This document shows, one piece after another, positions 36,265-43,803 of a stretch of DNA of 64,000 bases; positions within the stretch are counted from its first letter, which is position 1, and the number at the start of each line of letters is the position of its first letter. Source of the DNA: Streptomyces fagopyri (GTDB lineage: Bacteria; Actinomycetota; Actinomycetes; Streptomycetales; Streptomycetaceae). The position numbers were made by a program, and so were the translations under genes. Below the pieces are notes generated by a model that ran no database searches, was not told where the DNA came from, and saw only the letters and a list, made by a program, of their open reading frames with translations. The stretch lies in assembly GCF_009498275.1 (NCBI RefSeq), contig NZ_CP045643.1, positions 992,001 to 1,056,000 of the forward strand, in the 5' to 3' direction.

Positions 36265-37005
36265 TCAGTGCTGCGCGGAGAAGCCGGCGCGGAAGACGGG
36301 GAGCTTCTCGCCCGCCTCGACGGGCAGGTGGAAGCGGTTCTGCCGCGGCGGCATCGGACAGTTGTACTGGTCCGAGAACCCGCAGGGCGGTACGAAGGCG
36401 CGGTTGAAGTCGAGCAGGACGCGGCGCTCGTCCTGCGTGCGCTGTACGAAGAGGAAGCGGCCGGCGCCGTACGTGGTGTCCCCGTTGGTGGGATCGCCGA
36501 AGACGAGCAGAAGGGTGCCGTCGTCGTCGAAGGCGCTGAGGGTGTACTCGCGGCCGTCGACGGTGAGGGTGATGTCGCCGGGGACGACCAGGTCGCGGGT
36601 GCCGCCGTTGTCCCTGAGGTGCTCGAAGGACACACGGCGGGCACCGGACACCGGCGTGTAGGTCGCGTGGAGCACCCAGGCCGGGTCGTGGGCGAAGGTG
36701 TCGACCCGGTCGAAGTGGCGGATGGCGGGAGCGTCCGCGTCCCAGAGACGCAGGCCGTCCTCGGACCCGCCGGTGACGAGATCCGTTCGCCGCAGCGTGG
36801 TGACCGTCACGGTGTCCGGCTGACCGTCCAGGGCCTTCTCGGCGTCCGGGGCCGCACCGGCGGGGAGCCAGCGGGTCTCGACGAGGGCGAGATTCCCGGC
36901 CGGTGAGGTGAGGGCCCGATGACGCTCGGCGCGCCACGCGTGCCACTGCCCGACGGCGTCGGCGGCGGGCTGGTCAGCGATGGACTGGGACACGGTGGGA
37001 CTCAT
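36265..37005 (-). CDS. DUF1684 protein heading the ABC operon
   Basis: 246 residues. The family pattern is clear: FDRVDTFAHDPAWVLHATY, FGDPTNGDTTYGAGRFL, LDFNRAFVPPCGFSDQYNCP and PVEAGEK near the end. DUF1684 proteins are small soluble proteins of unknown function. A 47-bp gap separates it from the binding-protein gene, so it is the first gene of the operon and may act on the imported compound (inference). Confidence 0.85.
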   Translation of the reverse strand: MSPTVSQSIADQPAADAVGQWHAWRAERHRALTSPAGNLALVETRWLPAGAAPDAEKALDGQPDTVTVTTLRRTDLVTGGSEDGLRLWDADAPAIRHFDRVDTFAHDPAWVLHATYTPVSGARRVSFEHLRDNGGTRDLVVPGDITLTVDGREYTLSAFDDDGTLLLVFGDPTNGDTTYGAGRFLFVQRTQDERRVLLDFNRAFVPPCGFSDQYNCPMPPRQNRFHLPVEAGEKLPVFRAGFSAQH

Positions 37006-37076
37006 TCACTCGGACGGGTCGCCGGCCTCACGCCGCGAGGGTCCCGCCGCGCATATGAATGGCCAAAGCAACTTCT

Positions 37077-37105
37077 TTATCATCCATAAGAGGATCTAAT
37101 GTCAA
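37077..37105 (-). promoter_or_regulatory. Candidate sigma-70-type promoter of the DUF1684-ABC operon
   Basis: On the minus strand TTGACA (37100-37105) and TGATAA (37077-37082) are 17 bp apart in an unusually AT-rich pocket, giving a leader of about 65 nt before the ATG at 37005. Confidence 0.55.
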
Positions 37106-37201
37106 ATGCCAGAGTCACATGGTGAGACGACTCCGGTGTGATGGTTCTGACTCGGCGGTCCTCTTCCGGCGTTCCGGCCACCGCGGGCGGGGCGGAACAC
37201 C

Positions 37202-37232
37202 GCGGGCGGGGCAGGCCTCCGACCCCGCCCGC
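37202..37232. terminator. Terminator downstream of the M24-like gene
   Basis: A 10-bp perfect GC stem (GCGGGCGGGG with CCCCGCCCGC) and 11-nt loop lie 40 bp beyond the minus-strand stop at 37272. Confidence 0.6.
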
Positions 37233-37271
37233 CCCGCCCTCTCCTGCCGCCGGCTCCCGCGCCGGCCCTGG

Positions 37272-37961
37272 TCAGCCCAGGTCGAGGAGTTCCTCGTAGA
37301 AGCCGCCGAAGCCCCGGTCGCGGTCGACGAGGTGGATCTCCAGGATCCAGTGACAGACGCGTCCGGCGCGGTCGGGACGCCGTAGCGGGGTGTCGTTCCC
37401 CGGGGCGATGTACGACTCGATGTCGGCGCCGTCGATCTTCTCGTGCGGGAACTCGCCCACCGGATGCCCGGCGTGCCGCCCGCCGAGTTCCCAGCCGCGT
37501 CCGGTGGCCAGTCGCCCGATCTCGGCGTGCAGGCGGGCGCCGGTGATGTCCGGGTCGGCCTCGAAGGCGCGGCGCCCCGCGGCGAAGACCTCGGGCAGGT
37601 CGTCCCGCAGCCGGTGCTTCACGGGGTCGTCGCCGAGAACGAAGGTGCGGCCGAAGTCGGCCTCCCACTCCTCGAAGATCGGGCCGAAGTCCGCGAAGGC
37701 GATGTCGTCCGGGCCGATGACCCGGTCCGGGGGATTCTCCCGGTACGGATGGAGGGTGTTCGGTCCGGAGCGGACGATGCGCTTGTGCCAGTGGCGCGTC
37801 GGACCGAACAGGTCGTTCGCCAGGTCGCGGATCCGGTCGCTGACCGCTCGCTCGCCCTCGCCCGGCGCGACCAGGCCCCTCGCCTCGATCTCGGCGAAGA
37901 GCAGGGCGGCCTTGGCCTGGGCGTCCAGCAGACGTGCGGCACGGGTGGCCTCGTCGGTCAC
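37272..37961 (-). CDS. M24 peptidase-like protein (creatinase/aminopeptidase P fold)
   Basis: 229 residues, GTG start with GGGGGA upstream. The pita-bread fold pattern is visible: DDIAFADFGPIFEEWEADFG, then a helical cap, ELGGRHAGHPVGEFPHEKID and a final LEIHLVD. The metal ligand set may be incomplete (single D-F-G, H-x-x-G-H-x-x-G), as in many actinobacterial 'M24 family' proteins of about 230 residues. Substrate unknown; peptidase activity uncertain. Confidence 0.8.
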   Translation of the reverse strand: MTDEATRAARLLDAQAKAALLFAEIEARGLVAPGEGERAVSDRIRDLANDLFGPTRHWHKRIVRSGPNTLHPYRENPPDRVIGPDDIAFADFGPIFEEWEADFGRTFVLGDDPVKHRLRDDLPEVFAAGRRAFEADPDITGARLHAEIGRLATGRGWELGGRHAGHPVGEFPHEKIDGADIESYIAPGNDTPLRRPDRAGRVCHWILEIHLVDRDRGFGGFYEELLDLG

Positions 37962-38060
37962 AGGTCCCCCATCGTCGTGTGTCCCGTCTCCGTGGCTCCG
38001 GTCGCCACCGGGACCGGGCCGCGCCCGTCGGACTCCCGGACGGGCAGGACCGGCGGCGTG

Positions 38061-38547
38061 TCACCGCTCGCGGCCCCGGACGCGTGCACGGACGTCCGCT
38101 CTCCCTCCCCGCGCGAAGGGCCTCTTTAGGACACGCTCCACGGCCGGGAACACCAGACCGAGCCCGATGAGCACCAGCAGCACCAGGCCGACGTGGCGAA
38201 GGATGTCCTCCGGCAGGCCCAGCGCGGAGATGATGGTGACGCCCAGCAGGGTGAAGAAGCTGAAGCTCGGCACCAGGCCGGCGAACACGGCGTAGGGCCT
38301 GCGATTACGCGGTGCCCGGGGTGCGGGCCGTGTCTCCAGGAGGACGTCGCCGCCCCCGGACGTGTCAGGGGCGCCGGCCCTGTCGCCGCCTTCCGCGGAC
38401 GCGACCGGGGCGGCTGCGCCCGGCGGCCTGAGTGCTGTCGGCGGCGGGACCCCCGGCCAGGAACACCACGGGGAGCACCGGGAGGATGCGGGGAGACACC
38501 GCGGTGATCAATCCGCCGAGCAGTCCGATCAGAACCAGGGTGATCAC
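38061..38547 (-). pseudogene. Decayed N-terminal remnant of a DipZ/CcdA-type thiol-disulfide transporter
   Basis: Two frames together give the DipZ N-terminus: 38365-38547 encodes [20 protein letters not shown] and the following [12 protein letters not shown], and 38061-38288 encodes FAGLVPSFSFFTLLGVTIIS and the following ALGLPEDILRHVGL. The second frame stays open upstream through a linker to RRPYAVFAGL, so one frameshift in the linker (about 38400-38440) separates them. The redox Cys of the usual S-P-C-I-L-P is Arg here. The frame stops after about 60 further residues, so later membrane helices and the thioredoxin domain are gone. Confidence 0.75.
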
Positions 38548-38746
38548 GCGATGTGGCCTCCGAAGCGCGGTCCGGGCCCCTCGGCCCGCTCGCTCCTGGT
38601 ACGAAGCCGCTCACCCGCGCGGATCGGTCCGGCGGCCCCGTCGATCTCCCAGCTGCCTGCCGATCTCCCCTCTCCGGCTCTCATCCACGAGGCATACACG
38701 GCTCCCGCCCTCGCACACGACGACGCGATCCGCAGGTCCGGGCGCC

Positions 38747-40030
38747 TCAGCAGGTGCGGACGGCGCGCGCCAGGAAGTGCGTGGCGGCGTCCTCGTACCG
38801 GTCCAGCTGCCAGCCGCTGCCGTCCAGCGCGGGCCGCAGGTTCGGCTCGCCCAGCGGGTCGTCGGGGCTCAGCGGGCGGCCGTGACGGCGAGCCCGTTCG
38901 GCGCGCCCGGAGGGATGGAACAGGAGCAGCGCGCCGCCCGGCGCGGTGACCCTCGCCCATTCACGCAGGGCGGCCGTCAGGTCGGGGAGGTGGTCGAGCA
39001 GTCCGGCGGTGAAGATCCCGTCCACCGCGCCGGGCGGCAGCGGCAGACGGTGACAGTCGGCGAGCAGCAGGCGGGCATGGCCGGCGCGGCCCTCGCGCGC
39101 GGCGGTCACGAGCATCGCCGAGGTGACGTCCACGCCGAGCACCGCACCCTTGTCGCCCACCGCCGCGCGCAGGGCCGGCAGGGCACGTCCGGTGCCGCAG
39201 CCCAGGTCCAGGACCGTCTGCCCCGGGCTCAGTCCCAGACGGGCGACGGCCGCCTCGTATCGCGGCCCGTCGGCGGCGAAGCGTGTCTCCCAGGCGGCGG
39301 CCCTCGGAGTGAAGAAGGTCCGGGTCGCGGTGCGTTCGGCCCGCGCGGCCACCAGGGCCGCGAACCTCCCGAACACCCGGTCCCGGTGCGGAGCCAGTGC
39401 GGCGAGTTCGACCGGCGCGGCCTCCCGCAGCCCCGGAGCGGCGGCGGCCTCCTCCGGGAACGCCGACACGAACGCGGCCACGGCCGCCTCGTCCGCCTCC
39501 AGGTGGAACTGGAGCCCCCAGGCGGCTCCCCCTACCCGGAAGGCCTGCGCCGGATACCGCTCGCAGGACGCCAACGGCACTGTCCCGGGCGGAAGTTCCA
39601 CGGTGTCGGCGTGCCAGTGGAGTACACGCAGCCGTTCGGGCGTACCCGTGAACAGCGGATCCCTGGCCGCCGCCGGACGCGTCCGCACCTCGCCCCAGCC
39701 CACCTGTGCCCCGGTCCCCGTACGGGCGGTGCCGCCCGCCGCCACCGCCAGCAGCTGCGCGCCGAGGCACACCCCGAGCACCGGCACCTCCGCGGCCAGC
39801 GCCGCGCGCAGCAGGTCGAGTTCGGCGGTCCGGGTGGGAAAGCCGGCGTCGCTGTACGCGGCCATCGGGCCGCCCATCACCACGAGCGCCTCGACTCCGG
39901 CCAGGTTCTCGGGCAACGGGTCCCCCGCCCACACCCGGCAGGGCCGCATCCGCAGCCCCGCGGCGGCCAGGGCCTCGCCCACCGCGTACGGGCCCTCCTC
40001 CCGCAGGTGCTGCACCACCAGTACGCCCAC
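38747..40030 (-). CDS. Glutamine amidotransferase (class I)-SAM methyltransferase fusion protein
   Basis: 427 residues, GTG start. Residues 1-185 form a class I GATase: nucleophile C88 (GVCLGAQ), H176 and E178 (LQFHLE). From about residue 240 a class I methyltransferase follows, motif I VLDLGCGTG at 273-281, GVDVTSAML, LADCHRLPLPPGAVDG and a C-terminal ARVTAPGGALLLFHP. The GATase half should release ammonia from glutamine or act on a gamma-glutamyl bond; the other half transfers a methyl group. The substrate is unknown. A frameshift artefact is unlikely, because the reading frame is continuous across the junction. Confidence 0.85.
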   Translation of the reverse strand: MGVLVVQHLREEGPYAVGEALAAAGLRMRPCRVWAGDPLPENLAGVEALVVMGGPMAAYSDAGFPTRTAELDLLRAALAAEVPVLGVCLGAQLLAVAAGGTARTGTGAQVGWGEVRTRPAAARDPLFTGTPERLRVLHWHADTVELPPGTVPLASCERYPAQAFRVGGAAWGLQFHLEADEAAVAAFVSAFPEEAAAAPGLREAAPVELAALAPHRDRVFGRFAALVAARAERTATRTFFTPRAAAWETRFAADGPRYEAAVARLGLSPGQTVLDLGCGTGRALPALRAAVGDKGAVLGVDVTSAMLVTAAREGRAGHARLLLADCHRLPLPPGAVDGIFTAGLLDHLPDLTAALREWARVTAPGGALLLFHPSGRAERARRHGRPLSPDDPLGEPNLRPALDGSGWQLDRYEDAATHFLARAVRTC

Positions 40031-40058
40031 AGCCTCGCCCCCTCAGTCGGCAGATACA

Positions 40059-40072
40059 ACCCTGACCAGGGT
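40059..40072. promoter_or_regulatory. Inverted repeat upstream of the fusion gene
   Basis: ACCCTG-AC-CAGGGT, perfect 6-bp arms with a 2-bp spacer, lies 29-42 bp before the GTG at 40030, inside a locally AT-richer promoter region. Candidate operator; the regulator is unknown. Confidence 0.4.
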
Positions 40073-40218
40073 GATTACATCGTAGGTGCAAGTCAATGCG
40101 CGTATGTCGGTTCGCATTCGCTGTTCGATCGAGGGCCGCGTCCCGTGCGCTCCGCTGAGCGCGTGACACTGGGTCGCTCCCTCCGGCGAACGCTCCGGGC
40201 CCGCGGATCGTGGCGGGG

Positions 40219-41124
40219 TCAGCCCAGGTAGATGTCCTTGTGCGCGGCCACGAACGCCTCGACCGACTGGGCCGGCCTCCCCGTCAGACGTTCGACGTCG
40301 CCGGAGGTCCGGTCGTAGCGGTTCTCGTGGTGCAGCCGGGCCATGGTGGCGATGTGCTGCTCGGTGTGCGGCGGCAGGCCCGCCCGCGCGAGCACCTCGC
40401 TCCGCCACCGGTCCAGCGGCACGTCGACGTAGGACACCTGACGCCCGAGGGCTCGCGAGAACTCCTCGGCCATCTCGGTCATGTCGACCGAGCGGGGGCC
40501 GGTCAGCTCGTAGACATGGCCGATGTGCGGAGCCGGATCGAGAAGGACCGCGGCGACGGATCGGGCGACGTCGTCGACGGCGACGGGCGAGGTGCGCCCC
40601 GTGCCGAAGGGCAGCGCGATGGTGCCGTTCTCCCGGATGGACCGTGCCGCCAGCGTGGTGAAGAGAGGGTTGTCCAGGAACGACGTGGGGCGGATGTGCA
40701 CCACCGGCAGACCCGACCAGTTCAGCACCTGCTCGCCCAGCCAGTGCAGCCGCTGCTGGTTCGACTCCGCGGTGCTGGTCGCGGTCATCTGCGACACCGT
40801 CATCTGGGACATGCCGACCAGTACGTCCAGCTCCGCGCAGTCGCGGGCCACGGTGGCCACCACGGTCGTCGCCAGCAGGTGGTCCGGTGACACGGGCATC
40901 GCGAAGTACATCCTCCCGACCCCCCGCAGCGCGGCGGCGACGCTCTCCGGCCTGGTCAGATCGCCGACGACGACCTCGGCTCCGAGCGCGCGCAGCCCGG
41001 CCGCGCGATCGTCGTCGTGGCGGACCAGTACGCGGACGGGCGTGTCCTGGGCGCGCAGCGATTCGAGGACCGTGCGGCCCACGTCACCGGCGTTGGCGAT
41101 GAGGACAAGGTCGTCGGTGGTCAT
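40219..41124 (-). CDS. NmrA-like NAD(P)-binding protein
   Basis: 301 residues with an atypical N-terminal Rossmann loop (IANAGDVGRTVLESL) and the NmrA pattern: VLVRHDDDRAAGLRALGAEV, GDLTRPESVAAALRGVGRMY, then HIRPTSFLDNPL and VAVDDVARSVAAVL. Such atypical SDRs are either redox sensors or small-molecule oxidoreductases; the catalytic YxxxK is not evident. It stands alone, with a repeat-rich leader. Confidence 0.87.
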   Translation of the reverse strand: MTTDDLVLIANAGDVGRTVLESLRAQDTPVRVLVRHDDDRAAGLRALGAEVVVGDLTRPESVAAALRGVGRMYFAMPVSPDHLLATTVVATVARDCAELDVLVGMSQMTVSQMTATSTAESNQQRLHWLGEQVLNWSGLPVVHIRPTSFLDNPLFTTLAARSIRENGTIALPFGTGRTSPVAVDDVARSVAAVLLDPAPHIGHVYELTGPRSVDMTEMAEEFSRALGRQVSYVDVPLDRWRSEVLARAGLPPHTEQHIATMARLHHENRYDRTSGDVERLTGRPAQSVEAFVAAHKDIYLG

Positions 41125-41146
41125 CGGTCGGCCTCCTGCTGAATCG

Positions 41147-41200
41147 GTGAGCGGGCGCGTAGGTGAGTGGGCGCGTAGGTGAGTGGGGTGAGTGGGCGAG
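41147..41200. repeat. Tandem repeat (GTGAGYGGGCGCGTAG) in the leader of the NmrA-like gene
   Basis: Two 16-bp units (41147-41162, 41163-41178, one mismatch) are followed by two truncated units sharing GTGAGTGGG. All lie upstream of the start at 41124. Confidence 0.8.
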
Positions 41201-41370
41201 CCGGTCCGGGGCGGGGGCCCGGTTCCCCTTCCTCCCCAATCTAGGGAGGCCCGCGGGGCCTCGCTTGTCGGCCGGAAGGCCGCGCTCCCGCCTGCTCCCG
41301 CGCGGGCGCCCGTCGCCCCGGGGTTCGGGGTGCGGCGCGGGAGGCGCGGCCGTGACCGGCGTGCCGGTGG

Positions 41371-42408
41371 TCAGGCGGCGCTTTCGGCGCGCCGTCGCCT
41401 CAGACGGGGGCGCAGAGCGAGCAGGAGCGCCGCGACGCAGGCCCACAGCGCGAGCGTGATCACGGGGCCCGCGGCATGCGCTCCGCCGAAATAGCTCAGA
41501 TCGGTGACGGCTCGGACGGCGGCGCCGGGGGGCAGGAGCGCGGAGACGGCCCGGGCCGCGGTGGGCAGCAGATCGGGCCCGATGGTGGCACCGCTGGTGG
41601 CGTTGCCGACGGTGAGGAGCAGGAGGGTGGCGACGGGGACTCCCACAGGACCGAGGTAGGTGCCCAGCAGTTTGGTGGTGAAGGCCGCCGCGGCGGCCAG
41701 CAGGGTGAGGGTCAGGACCAGCGGAACGACCGGGGCGGGAACCGCCCCCAGCGTGGGGCCCGCGATGATCGCGGCGAGCGTGCCGATGGCCAGGGAGGCC
41801 CCGGCCAGCAGCCAGAACCGGTGGCGCAGGTGCAAAAGGCCCGCCAGTCCGAGCGCGTTCGAGCCGAGGACGAAGCCGGCCAGGGTCACGCCGAACGCCA
41901 TGTAGAAGCCGGCCAGTCCCCTGGTGTCGAAGTGGGCGAGAGGCACGACGTCCTCGGTGGTGACGTGCTTGCCCGCGCCGTGGGCGTAGGCGCCCACGAG
42001 CGTCTTCACGGCCGATGTCGTGGACGTACCGTCGGCCCCCGCGATCTCCAGGCGCAGCCCGTGCGGGCCGTCCGCGCTCAGCGCCGCGACGACGTCGTGG
42101 CCCTCCACCGCGTGGCGCGCGGCACCGGCGTCGGCGGCCGGGCGCACCTCGACGGTGTCGCCGAGGGCCTGGTGTATCGCTCCCGGCAGGACAGGCGCGG
42201 CTACGGCGATCGGCACCCGATGGGGCTGGGGATCACGCTGCAGGCCGACGTAGCAGGAGATGAAGGCCGCCACGACGACCAGGGAGATCACGGCCGGCTG
42301 GAGCCAGACCCTCACCGGCGGCCGGGGGCGGACGGAGCGGGGGGACGGCTCGGCCACTGCTGAAGCCAGCCGCTCAGGCTCGGGCGCGGCTCCGACGGGG
42401 GATTCCAT
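41371..42408 (-). CDS. Multi-pass membrane protein (ABC-2/DUF3533-like)
   Basis: 345 residues from ATG 42408. A cytoplasmic Pro/Arg-rich N-tail is followed by one helix (~42-60), a ~120-residue extracytoplasmic domain, then five helices ending in an Arg-rich tail. The layout (1 TM + external domain + 5 TM) is that of ABC-2-type permeases/YhgE-like proteins. With no ATPase partner nearby, it may export a compound. It is divergent from a MarR regulator that probably represses it. Confidence 0.8.
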   Translation of the reverse strand: MESPVGAAPEPERLASAVAEPSPRSVRPRPPVRVWLQPAVISLVVVAAFISCYVGLQRDPQPHRVPIAVAAPVLPGAIHQALGDTVEVRPAADAGAARHAVEGHDVVAALSADGPHGLRLEIAGADGTSTTSAVKTLVGAYAHGAGKHVTTEDVVPLAHFDTRGLAGFYMAFGVTLAGFVLGSNALGLAGLLHLRHRFWLLAGASLAIGTLAAIIAGPTLGAVPAPVVPLVLTLTLLAAAAAFTTKLLGTYLGPVGVPVATLLLLTVGNATSGATIGPDLLPTAARAVSALLPPGAAVRAVTDLSYFGGAHAAGPVITLALWACVAALLLALRPRLRRRRAESAA

Positions 42409-42480
42409 GGCGGGGCTTTCTGGGAAGGGGACGGCGCGGTAACGGACCGGGCGGGACAGACACGCCGCACCGATCATTAG

Positions 42481-42492
42481 GAGCATATGCTC
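42481..42492. promoter_or_regulatory. Palindromic operator candidate for the MarR regulator
   Basis: GAGCATATGCTC is a perfect 12-bp palindrome between the divergent genes, overlapping the -10 of the membrane-protein promoter. A half-similar GCATTTGCT follows within 12 bp. Confidence 0.55.
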
Positions 42493-42510
42493 GCATTTGC
42501 TGAACGGCAA
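42482..42510 (-). promoter_or_regulatory. Candidate promoter of the membrane-protein gene
   Basis: On the minus strand TTGCCG (42505-42510) and TATGCT (42482-42487) are 17 bp apart. The -10 lies inside the MarR palindrome. Confidence 0.5.
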
Positions 42511-42614
42511 GCCCGCACCCCTGGCCCGGCCTCACCCGGGACCCCCGGAACGCCGGGCCGGCCATGGAAAGGAGCATGAGCTCGTACGATGGACGGGGAG
42601 CTCAGGAGGAGACC

Positions 42615-43067
42615 ATGACCCCTACGTCGACGAGCGGCGCCGACCGGTGCAACAACCTGGCGCTGCGCAAGGCTGCCCGCTACCTGGGGGCGACGTACGA
42701 CAGGGCCCTGGCCCCCGTCGGTCTCCGCGGCACGCAGTTCAGCATCCTGCAGAGGCTGGGCGCGCACGGCGAGATGACGATCTCCACCCTTGCCGACACG
42801 ATCGCCATGGACCGTACGACGATGGCCTCGAACCTCAAGCCGCTCGCGCGGGAGGGCCTGGTGACCGTCGAGCCGTCGGCGACCGACCGCCGCGCCCGGG
42901 TCGCCGCCATCACACCGGACGGCCGTTCCCGGCTGCAGGCGGCGCTCCCCCTGTGGAATGCCGTACAAGTGCGGTTCGAGGAGAGCTTCGGCACCGACGA
43001 GGCGGCCCGGCTGCGCACGTCCCTCACAGCCGTGCTCGACACCGGCTTCCAGCCCTGGGCCGAATAG
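42615..43067 (+). CDS. MarR-family transcriptional regulator
   Basis: 150 residues from the ATG at 42615 after AGGAGGAGACC, the best ribosome site in the region; ATGs at 42564 and 42576 are possible but weaker. The winged helix is clear: LRGTQFSILQRLGAHGEMTI, STLADTIAMDRTTMASNLKP, LAREGLVTVEPSATDRRARV. Divergent from the membrane protein and probably its repressor. Confidence 0.92.
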   Translation: MTPTSTSGADRCNNLALRKAARYLGATYDRALAPVGLRGTQFSILQRLGAHGEMTISTLADTIAMDRTTMASNLKPLAREGLVTVEPSATDRRARVAAITPDGRSRLQAALPLWNAVQVRFEESFGTDEAARLRTSLTAVLDTGFQPWAE

Positions 43068-43432
43068 CACACCGGGCCGCCGACGCGCCCGAGACCGGCT
43101 CCGCCCGCCGGTTCCCCACGGCGGCGGCCACGCGCAGGCCCTCGACCGGGTCGTCCGCCGCATGGGCGAAACCCCGTTCGTCGACGACTCCCTGACGGAT
43201 GATCAGAAGACGGCGCGCGATGCGGCACGGACGGTGGAGCGCGATTCCTCCCGCTCGAACAGACGCTTCCACCACTCGGTCGAGCGCGTTCGGCGCGACG
43301 GCGGCTCGCCCAACTCCCTTACCCACGGCCCGTGGCGGACGGCACGCCGACGGACGGGTCAATCAGGGCGTACGACGGGGGCGATCGCGTTGGGTGGCCG
43401 AGCAACGCACACCACTTCGAAGGGATGCATCC
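43068..43432. other. Intergenic tract, no gene recognised
   Basis: About 365 bp. A short stretch on the plus strand (LTDDQKTARDAARTVERD) vaguely resembles an acyl-CoA dehydrogenase N-terminus, but frames break, so at most it is a relic. Confidence 0.4.
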
Positions 43433-43672
43433 ATGCGCATCGGAACCGCCCTCGCCGTCCCCGCCGTCGCTGCCGTCGCCCTGCTCGGCCCGGCCGGGAC
43501 CGCCGCCGCGGACGGTGACGCCGGTAACGGCAACGGCGACGGCAACACCGCGACACAGACCGTCACGGGGAACAGCATCGCCGGTGTGGACTTCCCCGGC
43601 CACGCGTTCAATGTCGGCAACACCGGCCTGGAGCAGTCCCCGGTCACGATCACGTTCGCCCGCATCGGCTAG
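43433..43672 (+). CDS. Small secreted protein, function unknown
   Basis: 79 residues from ATG 43433 (GAAGGGA upstream). Signal peptide MRIGTALAVPAVAAVALLGP, cleaved after about TAAA, followed by an Asn/Gly/Asp-rich start (DGDAGNGNGDGN) and a short beta-like segment (GNSIAGVDFPGHAFNVGNTG). Not recognised; it has chaplin-like dimensions but no chaplin motif or cysteine. A terminator follows. Confidence 0.7.
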   Translation: MRIGTALAVPAVAAVALLGPAGTAAADGDAGNGNGDGNTATQTVTGNSIAGVDFPGHAFNVGNTGLEQSPVTITFARIG

Positions 43673-43699
43673 GTCCGGACAGGGCGCGGGTCATGCCGA

Positions 43700-43731
43700 G
43701 GGCCGGTGCGTGCCCACGCACGCACCGGCCC
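43700..43731. terminator. Terminator of the small secreted protein gene
   Basis: A perfect 14-bp stem (GGGCCGGTGCGTGC with its complement) and a CCAC loop lie 28 bp after the stop. Confidence 0.85.
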
Positions 43732-43759
43732 GCCGAGCACGGGTGGCGCTCAACCCCTT

Positions 43760-43775
43760 GCCGTCCTCCGACGGC
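43760..43775. terminator. Weak hairpin downstream of the LTD protein gene
   Basis: A perfect 6-bp stem (GCCGTC/GACGGC) and 4-nt loop, 29 bp beyond the minus-strand stop at 43804. Confidence 0.35.
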
Positions 43776-43803
43776 GTCAGCGACGAACGCGCGCGCCAGG
43801 GGC

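Noticed and set aside
43024..43362. Possible acyl-CoA dehydrogenase or other gene relic after the MarR gene
   Set aside because: Only about 20 residues look familiar and both strands give similar partial matches; too weak to call a pseudogene.
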